Below, piece after piece: positions 1 to 10,600 of a DNA stretch of 64,000 nt. Origin of the DNA: Acidobacteriota bacterium (lineage in GTDB: Bacteria; Acidobacteriota; Vicinamibacteria; Vicinamibacterales; UBA2999); contig JAKFXY010000027.1 in assembly GCA_021731165.1 (NCBI GenBank), positions 1 to 64,000 on the forward strand, given 5' to 3'. The notes beneath the pieces were generated by a model that was not told the origin of the DNA, searched no databases, and was given only the letters and a program-made list of their open reading frames with translations. The translations under genes and the position numbers were made by a program. Numbering within the stretch: position 1 is the first letter of the stretch; every line of letters begins with the position of its first letter.

Positions 1-30
1 TCAGCGCGTTCTCGACGTTGTTCGCGCATC

Positions 31-50
31 GCGTGCCTGGCCAGGCACGC
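31..50. repeat. Perfect 20-bp palindrome GCGTGCCTGGCCAGGCACGC
   Basis: Sequence equals its own reverse complement; lies in apparently non-coding DNA upstream of the first small CDS. Confidence 0.8.
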
Positions 51-213
51 TTCCGCGCAGACGATACGCAAGCCAGCGTCTTGGCTCTCCTTCGTCACAC
101 CGAACACAGGCCGAGTCGCGGAGATGACGCCACCTTGAACCAAGTGTTTCGCATGGCGTCGTACGGCCGATTCGATACACCGGCGCCAATGTTGCAGAAG
201 TGGAGGTAGATAC

Positions 214-450
214 GTGATTACGGGGAAACTGGTCAACTACAACCAAGGATTCGTCCTGGGCGCCGTCACCGTGGCGGCGTTGTTCGTCTGGCCGTCCGAG
301 GCGAGCGCCTACATCGATCCCAGCGCTGGCAGCCTGCTGTTCCAGGTGGCGGTTGGAGGGCTCCTTGCGGGGATCGGCCTCGTTCGCGTCTACTGGAATA
401 AGCTGCGCGTCCTGGTACGTCGTTCCCACTCGAAACCGCCGTCGAGTTGA
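214..450 (+). CDS. Small single-pass membrane protein (AYIDPSAGSLLFQ... family), function unknown
   Basis: 78-aa ORF, GTG start preceded by tggagg; hydrophobic segments and the characteristic YIDPSAGSLLFQ motif. Confidence 0.65.
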   Translation: MITGKLVNYNQGFVLGAVTVAALFVWPSEASAYIDPSAGSLLFQVAVGGLLAGIGLVRVYWNKLRVLVRRSHSKPPSS

Positions 451-499
451 TGTCCACTGCTGGGCAGTGCAGAACGCCTCCGCGTGACACAATGGTCGG

Positions 500-2419
500 A
501 TGCCTGTTACGCGAACGAGCTCGTCCAAGGACGGCTTCCCTTCTCTCGGCCTCTCAGAGGCCATCGTCGCCGCCGTGACTGCGCTTGGCTACGAGGAGCC
601 GACCCCGGTCCAGCGCGAGACGATCCCGCTCATGCTCGCTGGCCGCGACCTCCTGGCCCAAGCGGCCACTGGTACTGGCAAGACCGCGGCTTTCGCCCTG
701 CCGATGATTCAGCGTCTCACGGAGACAGGAGGCCCCGAAGCGACCGCCGGCGCCGAGAGCGATCGAGGATCCCCGGCTGGCGGAAAAGGCGCGGCCTCTG
801 GAGGGAAGGGTGGCGCGTCCGAGGCAAAGGCCATCGCGGCCAGGGCTGCGGGTCTGCACGTCGATGTGCCGCGTCTGATCGGCCGGAAGCCGGCACCGGC
901 AAGTGTCGCGGTCCAGCGGCGGAAGGGCACGGGCGGCCTGGTCCTCGTCCCCACGCGTGAGCTCGCCATGCAGGTCTCGGAGGCCATCCACAAGTACTCG
1001 CGCGGTACCGCCCTCACCGTTGTGCCGCTCTACGGCGGCGCCTCGATGGAGCAGCAGATCCGCGCGCTTCAGCGCGGCGCCGATATCTGTGTCGCTACGC
1101 CTGGCCGCGCGCTCGACCACCTTCGCCGCAAGACGCTCAATCTGGACGCCGTGCGCGTGCTGGTGCTCGACGAGGCCGACGAAATGCTCGACATGGGCTT
1201 TGCCGAGGACATTGAAACCCTTCTGAAGGCGACCCCGGCGGCCCGTCAGACGACGCTCTTCTCCGCCACGCTGCCGTCGCGCATCTTGAAGATCGCCGAA
1301 CGGCACCTGAAGAATCCGCAGCGGGTGACAATCGCCCACGAAAAGACGGCGACGGGCAAGATGCCCCGCGTCCGCCAGGTCGCCTACATCGTCCGGCGTA
1401 ATCAGAAGGCGCAGACACTCGATCGGATCCTCGACATCGAGAACCCGACCTCCGCGCTGGTGTTCTGCCGTACGCGGCTCGACGTGGATACGCTGGTGGA
1501 AACGCTCAACGCGCACGGCTATCGCGCCGAGGCGTTACATGGCGGGATGGTCCAGCGACAGAGGGACGCCGTGATGAACCGCGTCCGCTCGGCGAAGACG
1601 GATCTCCTGATTGCCACCGACGTTGCGGCGCGCGGTCTTGATATCGAGCACCTCTCGCACGTGATTAATTTCGATCTCCCGACGGACGCAGAGTCCTATG
1701 TCCACCGCATCGGTCGCACCGGGCGTGCCGGCCGTGAGGGTACGGCCATTACGCTCGCTGAGCCACGCGAGCATCGGCTACTCCGCAATATCGAGCAGTT
1801 CACGAAGCAGAAGATCGACGTTGCCACCGTGCCGACGGTGGCGGACCTGCGCGCCAAGCGACTTGAGAAGACGGCTCAGTCGCTTCGGGACCAGCTCACG
1901 GCCGGGGACTTTGACGACGTCCGCGCGGTGGTGGAGTCCCTGAGCGACGAGTTCGAGATGCTCGACATCGCGACGGCGGCCGTAAAGCTGGCGCACAAGG
2001 CGATAGGTGGAGACGGCGAGGAACAGGAGATTGCCGCACCATCGGCCGAGCCTGACAGAGAGCGGAGTCGAGGTTCTGCTCCAGGCAACCCTCGCAGAGC
2101 GACGGCAGGCGCGGGAGCCGGACGCCCGGAAAGAGGCCCGAGGGACGACAAGGGCTCGCGTCGGGACGATGGGATCGAGCGGATCAAACTGTTTGTCGGC
2201 GCGGGGCGCATTCAGGGGATCCGGCCGGGGGACCTTGTCGGAGCGATCACGGGTGAGGCCGGCGTGCCGTCAAAGGCGCTCGGTCAAATCGAGATTGCCG
2301 ACACCTACTCGCTCGTGGCCGTGCCGGAGGAGTTGGCCGACGAGATCATTGCAGCGATGAAGACCGCGAACCTGCGCGGGAAGAAGGTGACGGTGAGGCG
2401 GGAGCGCGGGGCTATCTGA
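500..2419 (+). CDS. DEAD-box ATP-dependent RNA helicase with C-terminal DbpA-type RNA-binding domain
   Basis: AATGTGKT, PTRELA, DEAD, SAT, ARGLDI, HRIGRTGR motifs; C-terminal KLFVGAGRIQGIRPGDLVGAI. Confidence 0.93.
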   Translation: MPVTRTSSSKDGFPSLGLSEAIVAAVTALGYEEPTPVQRETIPLMLAGRDLLAQAATGTGKTAAFALPMIQRLTETGGPEATAGAESDRGSPAGGKGAASGGKGGASEAKAIAARAAGLHVDVPRLIGRKPAPASVAVQRRKGTGGLVLVPTRELAMQVSEAIHKYSRGTALTVVPLYGGASMEQQIRALQRGADICVATPGRALDHLRRKTLNLDAVRVLVLDEADEMLDMGFAEDIETLLKATPAARQTTLFSATLPSRILKIAERHLKNPQRVTIAHEKTATGKMPRVRQVAYIVRRNQKAQTLDRILDIENPTSALVFCRTRLDVDTLVETLNAHGYRAEALHGGMVQRQRDAVMNRVRSAKTDLLIATDVAARGLDIEHLSHVINFDLPTDAESYVHRIGRTGRAGREGTAITLAEPREHRLLRNIEQFTKQKIDVATVPTVADLRAKRLEKTAQSLRDQLTAGDFDDVRAVVESLSDEFEMLDIATAAVKLAHKAIGGDGEEQEIAAPSAEPDRERSRGSAPGNPRRATAGAGAGRPERGPRDDKGSRRDDGIERIKLFVGAGRIQGIRPGDLVGAITGEAGVPSKALGQIEIADTYSLVAVPEELADEIIAAMKTANLRGKKVTVRRERGAI

Positions 2420-2987
2420 GGAAGGTGAACTTCGCCATGCCGCTGGTGCCGGTGCCCCACGGCCAGAGAAGAACCCCATTGGTCGGGCGCGCCGTGGCGA
2501 CCACGCGAACGTAGTATTCGCGGTTGGTCTCGAGCAGCGAGGTCTTGAAGAGCGGAAGTCTCGTAAAGGTCGTCATCCATTCGCGGACGAGCGCATCGTC
2601 CGACGTGACGTCCTGCTTCTCCGTTCGCCCGTCCAGCGTTCGCAGCAGCGTGGCCTGGCGCGTCAGATTGTCGTATTCAACGCTGTTCGTCACGACCGAC
2701 GTGGCAATCGTCCGGTCTACCCACGCGGGGACGTCGAGCCGAAGCTCTACGTTGAAGGTGAATGTCGTCTTGAGGCCGCTGTGGATGGCGTCCCGGACCT
2801 GATCGGTAAAGCCATCGGTCAGCTCGAATGTGACCAGCACATTGTTGTCCCTGACCAGCGGGATGATTCGGACGGTTTCCTGCGCGTGCGCCGTCCCCAT
2901 GCCGACCAGTAGGGCGAAAACAGTCAGCCAGCCTGCCCGGAGGGGGCGCCAGCTACGCGTTCGCGGAGGCAGCACTGCACGGCACAT
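2412..2987 (-). CDS. Exported DUF4390-like protein
   Basis: Signal peptide (LTVFALLVGMGTAHAQ) and DUF4390-like composition; converges on and overlaps the helicase 3' end by 8 bp; start chosen at internal Met. Confidence 0.5.
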   Translation of the reverse strand: MCRAVLPPRTRSWRPLRAGWLTVFALLVGMGTAHAQETVRIIPLVRDNNVLVTFELTDGFTDQVRDAIHSGLKTTFTFNVELRLDVPAWVDRTIATSVVTNSVEYDNLTRQATLLRTLDGRTEKQDVTSDDALVREWMTTFTRLPLFKTSLLETNREYYVRVVATARPTNGVLLWPWGTGTSGMAKFTFLR

Positions 2988-3089
2988 GGCTTGAGTCCCG
3001 GGCACTCTACCACACAAGAGCCCATCAGGCCACTACAGATTCGCCCGTAATGCTATGATTTGGTTGAGCTTCTGGAACAGCCAATCGCC

Positions 3090-4142
3090 GTGCGCCATCT
3101 CAGGATCCGTGTCACCGCGCTCTCCGTCGCCGCCTTTCTGTTCGCCACCGCGGTGGCGCCAGCGGCGAATGCGCAGAGCCTTACCTTCGGGCTGTTCGAG
3201 CGCTATCTCGATGCCCTCCGGCTGGAGCTCAATATTCCCGGTCTCTCAGCAGCGGTCGTCCAGAACGGAAAGATCGTTTGGGACCACGGCTTCGGGTCCC
3301 GTGACGTTGCGGCGTCGCTGGCGGCTGCGGCCGACACCCCCTATCCCGTCGCCAATCTTTCGGAAACCTTTGGTGCCGCACTGGTCCTCCAGCAGTGCAT
3401 CGATCGCGGCGATGAGATCGCGCTGAACGATCGAGTGGTTCGCTGGACGACCTTCCCGGAGCCGACCACGACGATTGCTCAGGTTCTGGCCCACGTGAAC
3501 GCATCCAACGTGTACCAGTACGATACGACTCGCTTCGGCTCGATGTCCGGCGTCGTGGTCGAGTGCGTGGACCAGCCGTATCCCAGAATCATGGCGACCG
3601 AGGTCCTTGACCGTCTGGCGATGACCGACTCGGTGCCGGGCCGTGATGTCGTGGAGGCGCCGGGCTCACAAGTCTTCCCCGCTGTCACCCTGGACCGCTA
3701 CCGCGGTGTGCTCACCAGGATGGCGGCTCCATACCGCGTGGACAGCAAGGGCGCTGCGATCCGATCCGACTACACCCAGCGATCGCTGACCGGCTCCAAC
3801 GGCCTGATTTCAACCGTGCGCGACCTGGCGAAGTTCGACACGGCATTGGCCGACGGTATTCTCCTGTCGCCGGAATCGCGCGCGGCGATGTGGGCGCCTG
3901 GATCGTCGAGGCCCACCGGCCTCGGTTGGTTCGTTCAGAGCTACAACGGCGAGCGGCTGATCTGGCACTTTGGCCTTGCCAAGGATGCGTATTCGTCACT
4001 GATCGTTAAAGTACCTGGTCGCCAGCTCACGTTGATCTTGCTCGCCAACAGCGACGGATTGGCGACCTCCTTCACCCCAACTGCCGGCGACGTCACGCAG
4101 TCGATTTTCGCGCGCCTCTTCCTTACACTCTTCATCAGTTGA
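3090..4142 (+). CDS. Serine hydrolase / class C beta-lactamase-fold protein, probably catalytically degenerate
   Basis: Beta-lactamase-family layout (SxxK region, Y-x-x region, HFG motif) but active-site residues changed; GTG start assumed at 3090. Confidence 0.7.
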   Translation: MRHLRIRVTALSVAAFLFATAVAPAANAQSLTFGLFERYLDALRLELNIPGLSAAVVQNGKIVWDHGFGSRDVAASLAAAADTPYPVANLSETFGAALVLQQCIDRGDEIALNDRVVRWTTFPEPTTTIAQVLAHVNASNVYQYDTTRFGSMSGVVVECVDQPYPRIMATEVLDRLAMTDSVPGRDVVEAPGSQVFPAVTLDRYRGVLTRMAAPYRVDSKGAAIRSDYTQRSLTGSNGLISTVRDLAKFDTALADGILLSPESRAAMWAPGSSRPTGLGWFVQSYNGERLIWHFGLAKDAYSSLIVKVPGRQLTLILLANSDGLATSFTPTAGDVTQSIFARLFLTLFIS

Positions 4143-4780
4143 GTCAAGCAACACGGGGCACGGGTCAACGGGCACGGGTCACCTGGGGCCTGGCCTGTGC
4201 GGCATGGTTGCTCTGTGCGATCGTCTTCACTCCGACTGCGGCCAGGGCGGACTGGCTGGTGACGCCGTTTGTGGGAAGTGCCTTCGGCGGGAACACGAAC
4301 ATCATCGTGCTGTCGCCATCGGTCGGCGACAAGAAGTTCACGTTCGGCGGCTCATTGTCGTTCCTGAGCGACGGGCTTCTTGGTCTCGAGGCTGAGGTTG
4401 CGCACACGCCGCACTTCTTCGAAAGTTCGCGCGGGGGCCTCGTCCTGCAGAGCAGGGTCAGCACGGTGTCGGGGAGCCTGATTGCCGCGATGCCCATCGC
4501 GATCACCGGCTACTCCCTTCGGCCGTACCTGGTCGGCGGCGTCGGCCTGCTGCACGCCAGCAGCCACGGCCTCATCGATCTCAATTCGTTCGACAGCGAT
4601 TTGCTCGCGCTGAACCTCGGCGGCGGTGCCATCGGGTTCATCACGAACAAGACGGGCGTTCGGTTCGAGCTTCGCAACATCCGCAACCTCAGCCCGGACG
4701 ACTCGACTGCAACGACGTCGGGCCGCAGCACACGGCTCAGTTTCTGGCGCGCGAGCGTGGGAATCGTGCTGAGATACTGA
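4139..4780 (+). CDS. Outer-membrane beta-barrel family protein
   Basis: Signal peptide, alternating beta-strand pattern, ends in ...VGIVLRY (C-terminal aromatic). Confidence 0.6.
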   Translation: MSQATRGTGQRARVTWGLACAAWLLCAIVFTPTAARADWLVTPFVGSAFGGNTNIIVLSPSVGDKKFTFGGSLSFLSDGLLGLEAEVAHTPHFFESSRGGLVLQSRVSTVSGSLIAAMPIAITGYSLRPYLVGGVGLLHASSHGLIDLNSFDSDLLALNLGGGAIGFITNKTGVRFELRNIRNLSPDDSTATTSGRSTRLSFWRASVGIVLRY

Positions 4781-4781
4781 T

Positions 4782-6257
4782 GTGGATGGCACCCTTCGTG
4801 CTGCGAAACCCAATATGACGACATCTACTACTTCTGCTCAGCGGTTTGGGACGCTGGCAGCGATACTGCTCCTGACGGTGGCGGTAGCCGCGGCTGCCCA
4901 GACGCGGATCACCCCCCCGGCCAACAAGTACTCGATTGCCGACGATGTGAAGCTCGGGCAGGAAGCGGCCCAGCAGGTTCGGAAAGAACTGCCGCTGATG
5001 ACAGACGGCACCGTTGACGACTGGGTCGAGCGGGTCGGCCGGCGGCTCGTCGTCGCGATTCCGACCGCGTACGTGCGTCCTGAGTTTAGGTACACCTTCG
5101 AGGAAGTGAACCAGAAGGAGATCAACGCCTTCGCCCTTCCCGGAGGGCCGATGTTCCTCAACCGCGGGATGATCGAGGCGGCGAAGAGCGAAGCCGAGGT
5201 CGCGGGGGTGATGGCGCACGAGTTGAGCCACGTCGTCCTTCGCCATGGCACAGCGCAGGCCACAAAGGGGGAGAAGTTCCAGATCGGTGCGGTAGCGGGT
5301 CAGATTCTCGGTGCGATCGTCGGTGGAACCGCCGGCGGCATCATTGCCCAGGGCTCGCAGTTCGGACTTGGCGCCTACTTCATGAAGTTCGGTCGCGAGT
5401 ACGAGACCCAGGCAGACCTGATGGGTGCCCAGATGATGGCGCGCGCGGGATACGACCCGCGCGAGATGGCCAACATGTTCAAGACGATCGAGGCCGAGGG
5501 CGGCAGCAGCGGTCCCGAGTGGCTGAGCTCTCACCCGAATCCTGGAAACCGCTATGCGGCGATCACGAAGGAAGCGCAGAGCCTTCAGGTGACGAATCCA
5601 GTCCGCGACAGTGGCGAGTTCCGGGACATCTCGGCACGGCTGCGCGGCATGTCGCCGGCCTACACGGCTGAGCAGATCGCGCAGATGCAGAAGAGCGGCG
5701 GCGTTCGTAACGGCAACACCGCCGGCAGCACGCCTCCAGCGGTGGGAGCCAGCGGACGCGCGGTCCGCGTCGCGCCGCCGGCGGGCCAGTACCGGGCCTA
5801 TCAGGCCGGAAGTGCCATCCGCGTGAGTGTGCCCTCGAATTGGACCCAGTACAGCGGCGGCAACACGGTCACCTACGCGCCAGAGGGGGGGTACGTTCAG
5901 GTGCAGGGCGGCGGCACGACGTTCACGCACGGCGTCGAGGTCGGCATCACGCAGGGCACCGGCAATCTCTCGCGTGATACCGAGACGCTGGTGCGCTCGT
6001 TCGCGCGCTCGAACGCGCAACTCCGGCAGCGTGGGCAGGCGCGCAAGGACACCGTCGGGGGCCGCCAGGGCATCACGGTCCTGCTCTCGAACGTCTCGGA
6101 CGTGTCAGGCGCCCAGGAGGCGATCCAGCTTTCAACCGCGCAACTTCGGAACGGCAACGTGCTCTACGTGATTGGCGTGGTCCCGGAAGCCGAGGCGGGC
6201 ATCTACGAGACCGCCTTTCGCCAGGTCAGAGAGAACATTCAGATCAGCGACCGCTGA
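4782..6257 (+). CDS. M48 family zinc metallopeptidase (periplasmic)
   Basis: Signal peptide; HELSHVVLRHG motif, EYETQADLMGAQMMARAGYDPREM. Confidence 0.88.
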   Translation: MDGTLRAAKPNMTTSTTSAQRFGTLAAILLLTVAVAAAAQTRITPPANKYSIADDVKLGQEAAQQVRKELPLMTDGTVDDWVERVGRRLVVAIPTAYVRPEFRYTFEEVNQKEINAFALPGGPMFLNRGMIEAAKSEAEVAGVMAHELSHVVLRHGTAQATKGEKFQIGAVAGQILGAIVGGTAGGIIAQGSQFGLGAYFMKFGREYETQADLMGAQMMARAGYDPREMANMFKTIEAEGGSSGPEWLSSHPNPGNRYAAITKEAQSLQVTNPVRDSGEFRDISARLRGMSPAYTAEQIAQMQKSGGVRNGNTAGSTPPAVGASGRAVRVAPPAGQYRAYQAGSAIRVSVPSNWTQYSGGNTVTYAPEGGYVQVQGGGTTFTHGVEVGITQGTGNLSRDTETLVRSFARSNAQLRQRGQARKDTVGGRQGITVLLSNVSDVSGAQEAIQLSTAQLRNGNVLYVIGVVPEAEAGIYETAFRQVRENIQISDR

Positions 6258-6315
6258 AGCGGCCGCTTCACGCTTCCAAATTCTCGCTTCTCGGTTCGTG
6301 TTCAGCTTCGAGTTC

Positions 6316-6351
6316 GACGGACACGAAAACCAAGTAGGTTTCGTGTCCGTC
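6316..6351. terminator. Bidirectional hairpin terminator between convergent genes
   Basis: GACGGACACGAAAACC-AAGTA-GGTTTCGTGTCCGTC: near-perfect stem (one bulged A) between convergent M48 and TolC genes. Confidence 0.8.
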
Positions 6352-6379
6352 GTCGTTCACGTGACCTTCGTGGTTTGAC

Positions 6380-7633
6380 CTACTGCGGAAAGCGCCCGGT
6401 TGCGACCAGCAGCTCGAGGCGTGCGCGTCGCAAGGCGTCTTCTGCGCCTGCCGCGGCAGTCTCCGCGTCGCGTGCCCGTCGCTGGGCGTCGATCACCTCG
6501 ATGTTCGTGGTCGCGCCCTCCCGAAACGCGACGTCGGTAATCCTCAAGACCTCGTTCGCCTGCTCCGCCGCGGCGCGGGCCCGTTCGGAGGCGCGCTCCG
6601 TCAGCCGCACGGCCTCGCGGGCGGTGCGCACCTCAGAGGAGACCTGTCGCTCGACGCCCGCGCGTTCGGCCTTCACCGCGTCGAGGAGCGCCGAGCGCTC
6701 GCGCGCGAGTCCGTTGCGCGAACCGCCGTCGAACAACGGCACCGAGAAGATGACCGACCCGCGCAGCGAGCGTGGTTGTGCGAAGAGACCGGACGGCGCG
6801 ACATACTGCGGCGTGAAGAGCGCCGTCACAGACGGCAGTCGATCCTTCCAGGAGTCGGCGACGATGCGTTCCGCGGCGGCCTGGCGTGCGACGAGGAGAC
6901 GGACCTCTGTTCGGTCGGTCGGCTGCCCCGTCTCGGCTTCGAACGCAGGTTCCTCGGCAGCGTCCACAGGGCCATCGGCGGCGATCAGGATGCCCAATGC
7001 TTCCTGCGTTCTGCGCACGGCCAGTTGCGCATCCTCAACGCGCGCCTCGTCGCCCGAGAGCTCCTGCTGGGCGCGAAGCATGTTCAGCCGGCTGCCGATG
7101 CCTCCCTCGAAGCGCTGACTCGCGAACTCGAAGTGAGACCTGGCGTTCTCTCGTGCCCGCTCGTTGAGCTCCAGCCCGCGGCGTTGCACGATGATCGCAA
7201 GGTAGGCCTGGGCGGCGGCCACCGCCATCTGCCGGCGGATGTCCACGGCGGTCGCCCGCGCCACGAGAACCTGGTCGGCGGCCTGAGCCCGCTGCGCCCA
7301 GGCCACCGGCGTCAGGAGCGGCGCACTGAGGGAGGCGGATGCGGCTGCCTGTGCGCGGGGATTGATACTGCTCCCGGAAAACCGGGTGACGGGATCGATG
7401 ACGGTGACGTCGAACGAGGCGTCGAGCGACGGCAGGGCCCTCGACCGCACCTGCTGCAGCAGCGCCTCCGCCCGCACGATACCCGCAGCGGCCTGCTGGA
7501 TTGTCGGGTTGTTCGCCGTCGCCCGGCGGATGGCTTCGTCAAAGGTGATGCGCTCGATGGTCTGGGCCGACGGGTGAGCCTGAAGGCCAGCCGCTGCCAG
7601 CATTGTCACAATGGCGAATAGTGGCTTCCTCAA
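6380..7633 (-). CDS. TolC-family outer membrane efflux protein
   Basis: ITFDEAIRRATANNPTIQQA...; duplicated OEP repeats; TTG start overlapping the RND stop codon (TTGA). Confidence 0.88.
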   Translation of the reverse strand: MRKPLFAIVTMLAAAGLQAHPSAQTIERITFDEAIRRATANNPTIQQAAAGIVRAEALLQQVRSRALPSLDASFDVTVIDPVTRFSGSSINPRAQAAASASLSAPLLTPVAWAQRAQAADQVLVARATAVDIRRQMAVAAAQAYLAIIVQRRGLELNERARENARSHFEFASQRFEGGIGSRLNMLRAQQELSGDEARVEDAQLAVRRTQEALGILIAADGPVDAAEEPAFEAETGQPTDRTEVRLLVARQAAAERIVADSWKDRLPSVTALFTPQYVAPSGLFAQPRSLRGSVIFSVPLFDGGSRNGLARERSALLDAVKAERAGVERQVSSEVRTAREAVRLTERASERARAAAEQANEVLRITDVAFREGATTNIEVIDAQRRARDAETAAAGAEDALRRARLELLVATGRFPQ

Positions 7634-10600
7634 TGTCGGACCGCCTTTGCGCCGCGGAGCGTTTGGATGACCACATAGAGCACCGGGATGAACAGGATGT
7701 TCAGGAACGTGGCGAAGAGCATCCCACCGGCCACCGCCGTGCCGACGGAGTGGCGCCCTTCCTGTCCAGCGCCGGTGGCGAACACGAGCGGCATGACACC
7801 CAGGATAAACGCGAGGGACGTCATGAGGATCGGGCGAAGACGAATTCGGGCGGCCTCGATCGCCGCGTCGATCACCGTCATCCCCTTCGCCCGAAGCTGC
7901 TCGGCGAACTCGACGATCAAAATCGAGTTCTTGGCTGCCAGGCCGATCAGCATCACGAGGCCGATCTGGCAGTAGAGGTCGTTCTGCAGGCCGCGCGCCC
8001 ATTGCGCTGACAGCGCGCCGAGGACGGCCAGCGGCACTCCGAGCAGCACGATAAACGGCAGCACCAGTGACTCGTATTGTGCCGCGAGCGTCATATAGAC
8101 CAGCAGCAAGGCAATGCCGAAAATCGCCGCCGATTGGCTGCCCGCTTTGATCTCCTCGAGCGACATACCGGACCAGGCAAAGCCAAATCCCGGCGGCAGT
8201 GCGCCTCCCGCCAGCCGTTCCATCTCCTCGAGCGCCTGCCCGGAGCTGATGCCGGGCGCGGCGGATCCGCTCACCTGCGCCGATCGAAAGAGGTTGAAGT
8301 GGCTGATCACCTGAGGCGCGGTTGTCTCGCGCACCCGCACGACGCTGGCCAACGGCACCATGGCACCGGCATCGGTCCGCGCGTAGTACTGATCGAGGTC
8401 TTTCACGTCCGAGCGGTAGGCTTTGTCAGCCTGGACGTAGACGCGGTACGCGCGGTTGTTGAAGTCGAAGTCATTGACGTACGCCGATCCGAGAAAGATC
8501 TGCATCGCGCTCGTGATCTCCCCAATAGGCAGTCCCAGACTACGCGCCTTGTCACGGTCGATGTCGACGGCGAGCTGCGGATCGCTCGCCGTGAAGGAGC
8601 TGAAGAGGCCGGCCACTTGTGTGGAGGTCTGAGATGCGCCCACGAGCGACTGCAGAGCACCGCTGAGATTCCCGATGTTGGCACCACCGCTCTGATCGAG
8701 CACCTCCATCGTGAAGCCGCCGAAGTTACCGAGCCCTTGAATGGACGGGGGGGCGAACGGGATGACGAAGCCGCTCGAGATCCCGAACAGTCGCCCGCGT
8801 ATTCCGGGAAGTATGCCCTGGAGCCCATGCTCAGGACCCACTCGCTCCTCGAACGGCTTGAGCAGCGTGAAGATCAGGCCGGCGTTCGGCGCGCTGCCGG
8901 CGAAGCTGAACCCGGCAATCGAGAAGACCGACGCCACCTCGGGCACATTCCGCATGACCTCCTCGGCCTGCTTGATGACCCCCGTGGTGTAGTCGAGCGA
9001 CGCGCCAGGTGGTGCCTGCACGATCGAGATGAAGTAGCCGGGATCCTCCTCAGGCAGAAACGCCCGCGGCACGCGACTGTAGACGTAGTAGGTCGCACCT
9101 AGCAGCCCGACAAACACGACGGCGACCGCCCAGCGCCATCGCATCAGGCCGCGAACCGTGTGCACGTAGCCGCTCGTGCCCGCGTGGATCAGCCGCTCCA
9201 CACCGCGGAAGAACCATCCCTTCTCGTCCGCGTCGTGCCGGAGCAGAAGTGCTGACAGCGCCGGTGTCAGCGTCAGCGCGTTGAAGGCTGAAATGGCGAC
9301 CGAGAACGCGATGGTCAGCGCGAACTGCTGATAGAGCCGGCCAGTCGTTCCCGGGAAGAACGCCACGGGAACAAAGACCGCGATCAGTACGAGGGCGGTC
9401 GCAATCACCGCCCCAAAGACCTCCCGCATCGCGTCCGATGCGGCTTGTTGGGCACTCTTCCGGAATTCCTGGATGTGCCGCTCGACGTTCTCAATCACCA
9501 CGATCGCGTCGTCCACCACGATGCCTGTAGCAAGAACGATGGCGAAGAGCGTGAGGGTATTTATGGAAAAGTCGAGGAATTTGATAAAGGCGAAGGCGCC
9601 GATGAGCGATACCGGCATCGTCAGCGCGGGAATAAGGGTGGCGCGCCAGCTCTGGAGGAAGAAGAACATCACCAGCACGACCAGGCCGAGTGCCTCGGCG
9701 AGTGTCTTGACGACCTCCCGAATCGATTCCTGCACGACGGTCGTCGTATCGAAGGCAACCCTGTACTTCAGGCCTGGCGGGAACGCCCGGGCGAGTCGGG
9801 CCATCTCGTCGGTCACGCCGCGCTGCACGTCGAGCGCATTGGCCGTTGGGAGAGCGGAGACCGCGAAGCCGACCCCTTCGACGCCATCGAACCGGAGCGC
9901 GGAGGAATAGGTTTCCGCACCAAGCTCAGCGCTTCCCACGTCCCGAAGGCGCACCAATGCTCCGCCGGCGGCGGACTTGATGATGATGTTCTCGAAGTCG
10001 CTCTTCTCGCGCAGGCGTCCGGCGGCACGGACACTGATCTGATACGTCTGCCCCTCGCGGGCGGGTGAATCCCCGACGCTTCCCGCGGCCACGTTGACGT
10101 TCTGCTCGCGCAGCGCATTGACCACGTCGCCGGCGGTGATTGAACGGGCAGCCAACCGCCCGGGATCGAGCCACAGCCGCATGGCGAACTTGCGTTCACC
10201 GAAGATGAACACGTCAGCCACGCCAGGGATTCGCTTCAGCGCGTCCTTCACGTACACGTCGATGTAGTTCGACATGAAGAGCGCGTCGTACTCCCCGTTG
10301 TCGGCCCAGACGCCCACGGCTGAGATGAAGCTGCCGCCGCCCTTCTGGACGGTCACGCCGATCTGGCGAACCTCGCCTGGGAGGCGGCCGAGCGCCTGAT
10401 TCACGCGGTTCTGCACATCCACGGCGGCGATGTCGGGATCGCGTGTGACGCCGAAGGTGACGATGATCTGGCTGATACCGCTGTTGGTGCTCGAGGAGGA
10501 CATGTACAGCATGCCCTCCACGCCATTGATGGCCTGCTCCAGCGGCGTCGTGACCGCCGTCTCGACGGTTTCGGCGTTGGCGCCGGTGTAGACCGCGGTC

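Noticed and set aside
1-564. 187-aa minus-strand ORF at the window start
   Set aside because: Overlaps the better-supported 214-450 gene and the helicase start; low-complexity Arg-rich translation.
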